DNA of 14,882 bases. Origin: an uncultured bacterium. Its GTDB lineage: Bacteria > Bacillota > Clostridia > Lachnospirales > Lachnospiraceae. The position numbers and the translations under genes are program-made. The stretch spans positions 1 to 14,882 of the forward strand of contig CAMUHA010000070.1 of NCBI GenBank assembly GCA_947088515.1, in the 5' to 3' direction. This document shows positions 1 through 6,590 of this stretch, piece by piece (position 1 is the first letter of the stretch; the number at the start of each line of letters is the position of its first letter). The notes beneath the pieces were generated by a model. That model was not told the origin of the DNA. It saw nothing but the letters and a program-made list of their open reading frames with translations, and did no database searches.

Positions 1-427
1 ATGCTTCCGCAATTTCCCGGAAAGCTTTTACATGATATTCCGGTGTATATCTGTCTGTAAAAAAAATAGGGTCATATCTCCAGATTACTCTTCCATTTCC
101 TGCCCGACTGGATAATCTGCGAAAAACATCCATTAAAACTTTACGTTTATCTGGCAAATGAGGCTCTATATCTTTTCCATAACCGGTTAAAGTAAATTGA
201 AAATAATAATTATAGCCTTTTAAATCATCTAACTGGTCCATCATTGGCATAGGATTTTTTGTCCAAAAAACAATACAGTCCACTATATCAGGGGATATAT
301 GAATCCTGCTTATTTGATGCACATTCATCGGATTTCTGACATATAAATAACCTTCCCTGATTCGGTTTATAAACCATTCCGAATAATAATTAGGGATATC
401 TGTTCTTCTGCTTACACTTAATATCAT
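1..427 (-). CDS. DUF1848 family protein, N-terminal part (runs off left edge)
   Basis: The first 142 codons are present; the 3' part lies beyond the left edge. The start is the ATG at 427-425, preceded by a good ribosome binding site (CGGAGGT, 8 nt upstream). The protein begins MILSVSRRTDIPNYYSEW and continues with VRNPMNVHQIS and DCIVFWTKNPMPM, which I recognise as the hallmark opening of DUF1848 (SxRTDIP, RNPMNPxQ, FWTKNP). From family knowledge, these are cytoplasmic proteins of about 300 residues whose C-terminus carries a cysteine cluster resembling a radical SAM iron-sulfur site; that part is not in this window. Function is unknown. It lies 137 nt downstream of the solute-binding lipoprotein gene, separated from it by a strong terminator, so it is probably transcribed on its own. 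Confidence 0.85.
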   Translation of the reverse strand, partial: MILSVSRRTDIPNYYSEWFINRIREGYLYVRNPMNVHQISRIHISPDIVDCIVFWTKNPMPMMDQLDDLKGYNYYFQFTLTGYGKDIEPHLPDKRKVLMDVFRRLSSRAGNGRVIWRYDPIFFTDRYTPEYHVKAFREIAEA

Positions 428-481
428 TTAATAACCTCCGTCAAAATCAGGCGCCATATTGCAGACGCTTTTCTTATACCC

Positions 482-510
482 ATTATAAATGACAGCCTGA
501 AAGCATAAAA
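482..510 (-). promoter_or_regulatory. possible promoter of the DUF1848 gene
   Basis: On the minus strand a perfect TATAAT (487-482) lies about 55 nt upstream of the DUF1848 start. The hexamer 17 nt further upstream is TTTTAT, a poor -35, and it overlaps the U-tract of the preceding terminator. The placement is plausible but the assignment rests mainly on the -10. Confidence 0.35.
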
Positions 511-552
511 AGTGTGTAAGAGCGAAGGTATACACCCCCGCTCACACACACT
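507..552 (-). terminator. intrinsic terminator of the solute-binding lipoprotein gene
   Basis: A 14-bp stem with two mismatches is formed by 511-524 and 539-552 with a 14-nt loop. On the minus strand the stem is followed by TTTTT (511-507). It begins 13 nt after the stop codon of the solute-binding lipoprotein gene, as expected for rho-independent termination. Confidence 0.8.
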
Positions 553-564
553 ACATACTATGCA

Positions 565-2790
565 CTATTGCGTTTCATTAAGGTAAAGCTGCACCCGGTT
601 CTGGACAACCGATGCCACATCCTCCACGCTCTTATGCCCTTCAAAGTATCCTGATGCCTCTTCCAAAATAATGTTCAATACTTCCTGATCCATACGCTCT
701 GCATTTTGCGCTGTCTCTATCATTTCTCTTACCCGGTCCACTTGTTCCTTTGTGGCTGCATAAACCTCAACATTGAATTCCTCGCCTCCCATGGAACTGG
801 ACCAGGTGCTTTTAGGAACCTCCGTCTGATTTCCGTTTTCGTCATTCATATACTCTGGCTCCATATCCTTTTCAAACTGCTTTTCAAGAGCGGATTTTAA
901 AAGCGGAAAACCGCCGTTTGGAGAGCCAACATTTTCCTGTCTTTCCTTTGTCACATTAAAGCGAATAAATTCCCATACCCCTTCCTTGTTTTCAGAACCA
1001 GCCCCCATTGCAACAGTAGTTCCGTTAGAACGGAAAGACATTCCACTCTCCCCAAAAGTAGGATAGCCAATCAGATTTACCGGTCCCCCAAACATATACT
1101 CATACATCTGATACTGTGAAACAGACGTGATAACACCGCGGTCCAAAAGGGTTCTCCCACTTCTTAAATCATCCAGAGTCGAATTGTTACTTGACTCATT
1201 TGGGAAACGATTGGCAAACTCCAGAATTTTCTTAAATTCCTCTCCGGTAAAGGCGCATTCTCCACTTTCTTTATTTATAAATAAATCCTGATTCATGGTG
1301 CACATAATTGCCATAATACTGCTCTTATCCGCGCCAGGCATAAGCTCCACCCCGTTTTCTTTAGAAGCAAGCAGCTCTATCACATCTTCCACAGTCCAGG
1401 TCTTTTCTTCCCCAATTTCCGAAGTTTTCCCTACAATCATTTCCACCCCGTAATAAGGCATTATTGCATACAGCCTGCCATCCCTCTCGTAAGCTCTCAA
1501 AGCGCTTTCCACATAATCTTCCCTTTTTATGATTTCATCTGCTTCCAGATAAGGAGTCAGGTCTTCAATTGCCCCCACAGATATCAGCGTTTCCAGAGAC
1601 ATAGGGCAATAAGTCAGGTCAATAATATCCGGGAACTGCCCACTCTCAAGTTCCTTGGAATAGATTTCTGCCTTTTCAGAAACTTCCATAGAGGCGTCTC
1701 CATATTCCTTAATCATAATACGATACTTCTGACTTTGTCTGTTAAACGCCGTAATATCTCTTTCCACAAAAAAGGACGGATAGTAGGTTCCATAAGTAAG
1801 TATTATCTTTTCCGGCACTTCTGATTTTTTCTTCTGGGTGAGAACAACCAGCTCGGTTCCTCCGTCATTGCTCATAAAATCATTTGTCAGCGCTGCAATC
1901 CTTCCATCAGAAAGGAGCGCAACAGAAGTCAGGTTTGTGGAATTAACATCATAGTCCGTCCAACGCAAAATTTCTTCTGGTTTTTCGTCCGACATATTAC
2001 AGGATAAAAGCACACCTTCTTGTGTATACAACAAATCCTTATCCTTTCCTCCCTGATAGTTTCCATAATCAAATGAAATAGAGCTGTTTACCGGCTTTAG
2101 CTCCGTCTGTCCCGGAACAACCTCATTTAGCACAAAGCCGTGGGAATCGTAATATGCCGCCCCTATCTTCCCATCCTTCATACGGAAAAAGCTGCTGATA
2201 TACTGCCCCACACTAACCTGGCCATACAAGGCGCCATCTGGTTTCAGGACATAAATATCCTGCCCGGTACTAACATGATAGTTTCCTTCCCCGTCCATCA
2301 GAATATCTGAAATATAAAAATACGGCTGCTGGGAAAAGACCTCACTGACATCCAGCGACTGCAGTTCCTTGCCATCAGAAGACAATTTCTTTATCAATAT
2401 CTCTTCCACTTCCATGCTATCCGCACTCTCATACCCCGTCACACCAATCAGCAGATTTCCGTCACCAGCTTCGTTAAGGCTGGTAATATACTGGTATTCT
2501 CCCAGGTCTATGGGCAGCTCTTCTCTCTCCCCGCTTCCCATATCCATGGAAACAATCCTGACCCGTGAATTATCACTTTCCAGATAAAATACATCCTGGT
2601 CATTTCCAATTATCGCCTTTCCAACCTGGCTCCCTGCCTCTCCAAGCGCATGATACTCCGCCACATAGACAAACTCATCCTCCCCACTTTCTGTTTCCTT
2701 TGCAGCCTCTTGCTTTTGATTTCCACAGCCGCCAAAAACAAGCGCAGCCACAAGCGCCATAAAAGTGCACAATATTCTTTTCTTTTTCAT
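565..2790 (-). CDS. extracellular solute-binding lipoprotein (family 1) with N-terminal propeller-like region
   Basis: A 741-residue predicted lipoprotein. I place the start at the ATG at 2790 rather than the in-frame ATG 51 nt upstream, because 2790 is preceded by GGAGGT and begins MKKKRILC, a normal signal peptide. The likely lipidated cysteine is C22 (VFGGC). Residues 40-320 are beta-rich, with short blocks such as DGEGNYHVS and LLSDGRIAALT that look like beta-propeller blades. From about residue 328 (KIILTYGTYYPSFF) to about 680 the sequence has the layout of a type-1 ABC solute-binding protein, including an extended internal YAIMPYYGVEMIVG segment typical of sugar binders. No permease or ATPase genes are adjacent, so whether it feeds a transporter or acts as a sensor cannot be told. 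A promoter and a terminator flank it, so it is probably monocistronic. Ligand unknown. Confidence 0.85.
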   Translation of the reverse strand: MKKKRILCTFMALVAALVFGGCGNQKQEAAKETESGEDEFVYVAEYHALGEAGSQVGKAIIGNDQDVFYLESDNSRVRIVSMDMGSGEREELPIDLGEYQYITSLNEAGDGNLLIGVTGYESADSMEVEEILIKKLSSDGKELQSLDVSEVFSQQPYFYISDILMDGEGNYHVSTGQDIYVLKPDGALYGQVSVGQYISSFFRMKDGKIGAAYYDSHGFVLNEVVPGQTELKPVNSSISFDYGNYQGGKDKDLLYTQEGVLLSCNMSDEKPEEILRWTDYDVNSTNLTSVALLSDGRIAALTNDFMSNDGGTELVVLTQKKKSEVPEKIILTYGTYYPSFFVERDITAFNRQSQKYRIMIKEYGDASMEVSEKAEIYSKELESGQFPDIIDLTYCPMSLETLISVGAIEDLTPYLEADEIIKREDYVESALRAYERDGRLYAIMPYYGVEMIVGKTSEIGEEKTWTVEDVIELLASKENGVELMPGADKSSIMAIMCTMNQDLFINKESGECAFTGEEFKKILEFANRFPNESSNNSTLDDLRSGRTLLDRGVITSVSQYQMYEYMFGGPVNLIGYPTFGESGMSFRSNGTTVAMGAGSENKEGVWEFIRFNVTKERQENVGSPNGGFPLLKSALEKQFEKDMEPEYMNDENGNQTEVPKSTWSSSMGGEEFNVEVYAATKEQVDRVREMIETAQNAERMDQEVLNIILEEASGYFEGHKSVEDVASVVQNRVQLYLNETQ

Positions 2791-2812
2791 TTTATTACCT
2801 CCGCATAGGCCA

Positions 2813-2841
2813 ACTATAACATAATCTCTAATCTGATACAA
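2813..2841 (-). promoter_or_regulatory. sigma-A-type promoter of the solute-binding lipoprotein gene
   Basis: On the minus strand, TTGTAT (2841-2836) and TATAGT (2818-2813) are separated by exactly 17 nt. The -10 lies 22 nt upstream of the start codon, leaving a short leader that contains the GGAGGT site. Confidence 0.6.
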
Positions 2842-2877
2842 TAATTACAAAATTAATTTCCATCTCCAGCTTTTACC

Positions 2878-2906
2878 TTGAAACAATTAATATCCCATGA
2901 TAAACT
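2878..2906 (+). promoter_or_regulatory. promoter of the GNAT acetyltransferase gene
   Basis: TTGAAA (2878-2883) and TAAACT (2901-2906) are separated by 17 nt on the plus strand, giving an untranslated leader of about 80 nt. It is divergent from the promoter at 2813-2841. The -35 matches the sigma-A consensus at five of six bases, the -10 at four. Confidence 0.5.
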
Positions 2907-2991
2907 TAACAATGACGCCCTGCTCACGCTCTGGCATTCGGACTGTCCACAGGAATAAAAACCAAAAGTCATACAAGGAGATTAAATTACA

Positions 2992-3510
2992 ATGATAACA
3001 ATAAACACCAAAAGACTTACTTTAGAGCCGCTTGGAATGAAATATCTGGAAACGGTACATGAATATGCCTCCGACATCGAAAACACCAGATACATGATTT
3101 ATCTGCCCAACCAAACCCTTGGGGAAACAATAGATTTTCTTCAAAAAGCCGACAACGAATGGATGAAAAGCGCGCCATCATTTTATGAATTTGCACTCCT
3201 TTTTAACAACCTGCATATAGGAGCGATAAGCATAGAGCGGCTTAATGATTCGTCCTGGGAGCTGGGGTGGATCATAAATAAAAAATACTGGAAACAAGGG
3301 TTCGCCTACGAAGCGGCTGCCGCTTTACTGGATTATTCAGCAAAGGAACTGAATATTAAACATTTTGTCGCCCACTGCGATTCGGAAAATATTGCATCCT
3401 ATAAAACAATGGAAAAACTTGGCATGTCACGGACAGCTGCATATGGCGGCAGAAAAAACAAAGCATCAGAAGAAGAAAGAATAGAATATAAATATGAATT
3501 ATATGTATAA
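2992..3510 (+). CDS. GNAT family N-acetyltransferase (RimJ/RimL-like)
   Basis: A 172-residue cytoplasmic protein of typical length for the RimJ/RimL-type GNAT family. The N-terminus (ITINTKRLTLEPL) is the usual first strand of this group. Acetyl-CoA binding motif A is at about residues 92-110, with the pyrophosphate loop K-Q-G-F-A-Y-E (101-107). The C-terminal block DSENIASYKTMEKLGM (130-145) matches the family pattern N-x-x-S-x-x-x-x-E-K-L-G-F. It should transfer an acetyl group from acetyl-CoA to an amine; the acceptor (ribosomal protein N-terminus, amino acid or drug) cannot be read from the sequence. The start has an AAGGAG site 12 nt upstream. It is the only plus-strand protein gene here and is convergent with the M56 peptidase gene, with its own promoter, so it is probably a single-gene unit. 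Confidence 0.9.
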   Translation: MITINTKRLTLEPLGMKYLETVHEYASDIENTRYMIYLPNQTLGETIDFLQKADNEWMKSAPSFYEFALLFNNLHIGAISIERLNDSSWELGWIINKKYWKQGFAYEAAAALLDYSAKELNIKHFVAHCDSENIASYKTMEKLGMSRTAAYGGRKNKASEEERIEYKYELYV

Positions 3511-3525
3511 GTCTTACTTTCTCCC

Positions 3526-3576
3526 AAGACAGCAAGCGCCATTCCCTATGCCCCTGATAAATGGTGATACTGTCTT
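3526..3576. terminator. hairpin between convergent genes, possible bidirectional terminator
   Basis: Two nested pairings form a long imperfect hairpin. AAGACAG (3526-3532) pairs with CTGTCTT (3570-3576), and CGCCATT (3537-3543) pairs with AATGGTG (3560-3566) with one G-U. It lies between the stops of the plus-strand acetyltransferase and the minus-strand M56 gene, where a shared terminator is expected. Neither strand has a clear U-run after the stem, so the terminator call is weak although the structure is real. Confidence 0.4.
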
Positions 3577-3616
3577 ACCAGACATTTCATGCAAAATTTC
3601 CGGCTCTGCCAATATA

Positions 3617-5410
3617 TTAGTTTTCCATCGGAGTTCCAAATATTTCATATTCCTGCCGTCCATATTCCGTAAACGCAGAATATGGAACCTTCTTTCCATA
3701 ACATTCCTCCCTCCATGTTTCATAATCAGGATTACTCCAAATAGTGCCATCCTCAAAAGTAATCCCAATGATACAGCTTAACACATATTCAACTTTATAG
3801 TCTTTTCCATAGGAGCTTAAGTCAATCAGCCCCCAGGAACTATCCTGGTCATAGATAGACCATCCGCCTTCCTTATCATAAACACCTTCCGGCAAGATTC
3901 TGCATTGTTCCTCCACTGTACACTCATAGCTGGCTGGTTTCTCTGAATCAATAAATGTCCAGTACACCTCTAATGGTCTGCCTTCTTTGTCATAAGCCAG
4001 CATAGAATATTCAATACCTGAAATTTCTTTTTCCGTATGATTATTTACCGTCAGGTGGAAATATTTCGATTGTTTTTCTTCTGTATCCGCTCTGATATAA
4101 GTCCGGAGACTCCCCTCTGTGCCTACCGTTCCCAGGTAAACCCTTTCATCTGTACCATAGGAGTTTACCGCCTCCAGCCCGTCGCTTTCAAATACAATAA
4201 AGCGCCCCCCATCCAGCGGCATATAAAAATAATCAGCGGAAACTGCAAGCTTTTCCAAATTTCTTCCGCTTACTGTCCTGTTAATTTCAACATCAGCTGC
4301 ATTCCTTTCATCCGCCGCCGAAGTTGCAAAAGTTAAAGTTACTAAAATCACCAGAACCACTGCTGCCCCTGCTGTAAGCATCGTAGACTTTTTTATCTTC
4401 ATTACTGCCGTGATTCTTTCTTCTATTGCATTTTTGCTGAAATTACTCCCAAGTGGAATAAGACCGCTTTTTGTTTCTTCCATGCGGATTAGGGTTCTTG
4501 CATAGGCAGACTTCACATTCTCCCCCAAGGTCCTGACTACGGCTTCATCGCAGGAGAGTTCTAAATCCCGGTTGGCAAATATATACATCGCCCAGACCAG
4601 CGGGTTGAACCAGTGCAGGCACAAAGCGGCAGTCAGTACCAGCTTTGTAACCCCATCCAAACGCTTTATATGCACAAATTCATGTTCAAGACACAATCTC
4701 AGCTCTTGTGGAATGAAATTAAGATGTCTGCCTGAAGTACCTTCTGCCCCCTCTGTCATCTCTCTCTTGCATTCCCACTTTATATTCTTTGGCAGCAAAA
4801 TAACCGGTGATAAAATTCCATAAGTCAGAGGCGCTTTAATACCGCTCAGCTGCCGTATAGCAATCTTTCTTTTTAAAGTATGGGCCTTCAGCCATTGACT
4901 GGAAGCCTCATTTTCAACAGGCAGTGAAGTGGAAAACTCCTGGCAGCACCTAAAATAAGCGATGCCAAAGTAGCCAGCACATAAAAAAACACCCAACACA
5001 TAAACCAGCGTCCACACCGCCGTCTGCGGAAGCTCCTGCTGTATCTCTTCCATAGCATCCTCTGTCCTTTCCCACCAAAATCCATCCTGGCTTTTTTGTA
5101 TGCGCAAGGTATTTGCTCCCTGCCATTTTTCCTCTGTCTCTGCCTTTTCTTTTTCCCCTGTTCCATTTTTAGCTGACACATTCTCTGTCTTTTTTTCCAG
5201 TCCCCATTTGGAAGAATATATTCCGTTTTCCTCCACAAGGGTATACACACTCATTCTTGATTTCAGGGAAAAGGGAAACAACAGACAAAAAACTGCAACT
5301 GCCCATAAGATTACAAATGTCCTCTTTGGCAGTTTATTAATAAACAGCGCTCGCATCACTATAATTACCAAAATGATAACAGCTCCCTGAATACTTTTCT
5401 GTAATAGCAT
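3617..5410 (-). CDS. BlaR1-like M56 family membrane metallopeptidase with non-PBP sensor domain
   Basis: A 597-residue membrane protein. Hydrophobic segments lie at about 8-25, 32-48, 131-153, 254-279 and 342-364. The zinc peptidase site is HEFVH (243-247) with the downstream glutamate in ELSCDEAVV (E284, D288), the M56 pattern. By analogy with BlaR1, a ligand signal outside the cell would activate this protease, which would lead to inactivation of the BlaI-type repressor encoded 66 nt upstream. The C-terminal about 230 residues (365-597) are extracellular and beta-rich, with stretches such as KYFHLTVNNHTEKEISGIEY and ITFEDGTIWSNPDYETW; they lack the SxxK-type penicillin-binding domain of true BlaR1. 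The domain resembles beta-sandwich modules seen in clostridial lipoproteins; the ligand is unknown. The start is supported by a GGGAG site upstream of 5410. The family is confident; the sensing role is inferred. Confidence 0.88.
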   Translation of the reverse strand: MLLQKSIQGAVIILVIIVMRALFINKLPKRTFVILWAVAVFCLLFPFSLKSRMSVYTLVEENGIYSSKWGLEKKTENVSAKNGTGEKEKAETEEKWQGANTLRIQKSQDGFWWERTEDAMEEIQQELPQTAVWTLVYVLGVFLCAGYFGIAYFRCCQEFSTSLPVENEASSQWLKAHTLKRKIAIRQLSGIKAPLTYGILSPVILLPKNIKWECKREMTEGAEGTSGRHLNFIPQELRLCLEHEFVHIKRLDGVTKLVLTAALCLHWFNPLVWAMYIFANRDLELSCDEAVVRTLGENVKSAYARTLIRMEETKSGLIPLGSNFSKNAIEERITAVMKIKKSTMLTAGAAVVLVILVTLTFATSAADERNAADVEINRTVSGRNLEKLAVSADYFYMPLDGGRFIVFESDGLEAVNSYGTDERVYLGTVGTEGSLRTYIRADTEEKQSKYFHLTVNNHTEKEISGIEYSMLAYDKEGRPLEVYWTFIDSEKPASYECTVEEQCRILPEGVYDKEGGWSIYDQDSSWGLIDLSSYGKDYKVEYVLSCIIGITFEDGTIWSNPDYETWREECYGKKVPYSAFTEYGRQEYEIFGTPMEN

Positions 5411-5476
5411 ACAAATCTCCCTTCCGCTTTACATCCTTTAGAAATTCCTTCCTTAAATGCCTGTACCACTCTGTCC

Positions 5477-5848
5477 TTAATAATCTTCCTCCTCCAGACT
5501 GCCCACGATCTGCTTCAATTTATCAATCTGTCCGGCAGAGAGTTTTTTTCTGCCAAGAAGAGCTGAAAACAGCTTATCCACAGAACCATCATACACTTTG
5601 TTAATCAGCTCATTGGTTTCAGCCTCCTGCACCTCCTCTTTGGGTATCAGCGCATGACACATAAAGTTCGGCTCTGACCGCCTGATTGCGCCTTTTTTAA
5701 TACACCGTTTAATCAATGTATATGTTGTATTTACATTCCAGCCTACCTCTTCATTTAAAACTGCCGCTATATGCTTCGCTGTAGAATCCCCCTCACGCCA
5801 AAGCACATCCATTACCTTCAATTCCGAATCAAACAGTTTAATCTCCAT
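5477..5848 (-). CDS. BlaI/MecI/CopY family transcriptional repressor
   Basis: A winged-helix repressor of 123 residues, normal for the BlaI family. I place the start at the ATG at 5848 (MEIKLFDSELKVMDVLW). The in-frame ATG nine bases upstream directly abuts the AAGGA ribosome binding site, whereas 5848 has correct spacing. The N-terminal opening DSELKVMDVLW and the recognition-helix region WNVNTTYTLIKRCIKKGAI (about 37-55) match the family pattern W-s-x-x-T-v-x-T-L-i-x-R-L-x-x-K-G. The C-terminal half is helical and charged, as in the dimerisation domain of BlaI. From family knowledge it binds palindromic operators as a dimer and is relieved through the partner M56 protease, encoded immediately downstream. 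No beta-lactamase or penicillin-binding protein gene is nearby, so the regulated genes may just be this pair plus unlinked targets. Confidence 0.92.
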   Translation of the reverse strand: MEIKLFDSELKVMDVLWREGDSTAKHIAAVLNEEVGWNVNTTYTLIKRCIKKGAIRRSEPNFMCHALIPKEEVQEAETNELINKVYDGSVDKLFSALLGRKKLSAGQIDKLKQIVGSLEEEDY

Positions 5849-5920
5849 GTCCAACATTCCTTCTATATTTTTAGTTCCGCTTCTTTCCTTCCAGCGCCCA
5901 CTGTCACTTTTACGCTCAAA

Positions 5921-5961
5921 TAAGACTGCGGTAGTACAAAATATATACTACCACAGTCTTA
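5921..5961. repeat. 16-nt inverted repeat upstream of blaI-type gene: terminator of spmB operon and/or operator
   Basis: The arms 5921-5936 (TAAGACTGCGGTAGTA) and 5946-5961 (TACTACCACAGTCTTA) are complementary at 15 of 16 positions, with a 9-nt AT-rich loop. It sits 42 nt after the spmB stop and about 70 nt upstream of the BlaI-type repressor start. As a minus-strand terminator for the spmB operon it has a strong stem but only a TTATTTG tail. Alternatively it is an operator: on the minus strand TTGCTT (5973-5968), a 17-nt spacer and TAGTAT (5950-5945) would place a blaI promoter inside it. Both roles could coexist. Confidence 0.6.
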
Positions 5962-6003
5962 TAAAATAAGCAATAGTTTTTACAATTTTTTATAAATACA
6001 ATG

Positions 6004-6531
6004 TTACATCATCCCAGCCAGTATCACGCTTGCCACAATCCCCGCCACCGTAGATAAAAGAGCTCCTTTTAGGGTATATCTGGTCTTTGTTACCTTTGCC
6101 GCCAGAAAATATACGCTCATAGTATAAAAAATCGTTTCTGTGCAACTCATCATAATAGATGTGATAAGTCCTACCGTTGAATCCGTTCCATAATTTTTAA
6201 AAATATCCAGCGCCAGTCCGGTAGCCGCCGAGGAGGAAAACATCTTAGTGAAGGCAAGGGGCACAAGCTCTGCCGGAAATCCTGCCTTTTCACTGACTGG
6301 ACAAACCAGCTTTCCCAGAAAATCCAAAAATCCTGATGCCCGCAAAATCCCTACCGCCGTCATAAGCGCTACAAGAGTAGGCATAATTCCCACTACAGTC
6401 TTCAGCCCTTCCTTTGCCCCTTTTACAAAGTCCTCATATACATTCGTCCTACTCGCCACTCCGTAAGCAATAATATAAAAAATAAGAACTGGTATAATAA
6501 TGTTGGAAATATTAGATAAAACTAAAGCCAT
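6004..6531 (-). CDS. spmB: SpmB-type spore maturation / nucleoside recognition (Gate) domain protein
   Basis: A 175-residue, highly hydrophobic protein matching SpmB in length and layout. It has an N-terminal membrane segment (ISNIIIPVLIFYIIAYGV), the soluble turn YEDFVKGAKEGLKT, FSSSAATGLALDIFKNYGTDS, and MMSCTETIFYTMSVYF, which correspond to conserved SpmB/Gate-domain blocks. SpmA and SpmB act in core dehydration of the spore in Bacillus, at the membrane; the transport substrate is not settled. spmA, normally adjacent, is not next to it here: the upstream neighbour is an unrelated membrane protein 60 nt away. The start at 6531 lacks a strong ribosome binding site (GCGGGA at best) and lies inside a perfect inverted repeat (6526-6574). 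It is the last gene of the probable operon that begins with the AraC regulator. Confidence 0.82.
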   Translation of the reverse strand: MALVLSNISNIIIPVLIFYIIAYGVASRTNVYEDFVKGAKEGLKTVVGIMPTLVALMTAVGILRASGFLDFLGKLVCPVSEKAGFPAELVPLAFTKMFSSSAATGLALDIFKNYGTDSTVGLITSIMMSCTETIFYTMSVYFLAAKVTKTRYTLKGALLSTVAGIVASVILAGMM

Positions 6532-6574
6532 ATATTGTATCCCGCTTTTTTAACGTCTTATACAATATATGGCT
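6526..6574 (-). promoter_or_regulatory. perfect 15-bp inverted repeat enclosing the spmB start codon
   Basis: 6526-6540 (AGCCATATATTGTAT) and 6560-6574 (ATACAATATATGGCT) are exact reverse complements with a 19-nt loop. On the minus-strand transcript the start codon of spmB lies in the 3' arm, and the only candidate ribosome binding bases (GCGGG) are at the 3' edge of the loop. Folding would therefore hide the initiation site, or the repeat could be a protein-binding palindrome. Confidence 0.7.
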
Positions 6575-6590
6575 CTCACGTCCTGCGTAT

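Noticed and set aside
2791..2841. N-terminal extension of the solute-binding lipoprotein to the ATG at 2841
   Set aside because: The extension would put 17 extra residues before the signal peptide and overlaps the promoter; the ATG at 2790 has the ribosome binding site.
3514..3768. Minus-strand frame reaching past the M56 stop codon, possibly a frameshifted C-terminus
   Set aside because: The M56 frame ends cleanly at 3617 with a coherent sequence. The other frame has no family resemblance and ends within the hairpin region.
4888..5250. Minus-strand open frame in another phase within the M56 gene
   Set aside because: The M56 frame is intact through this stretch, and the alternative frame is arginine/cysteine-rich noise; no frameshift is needed.
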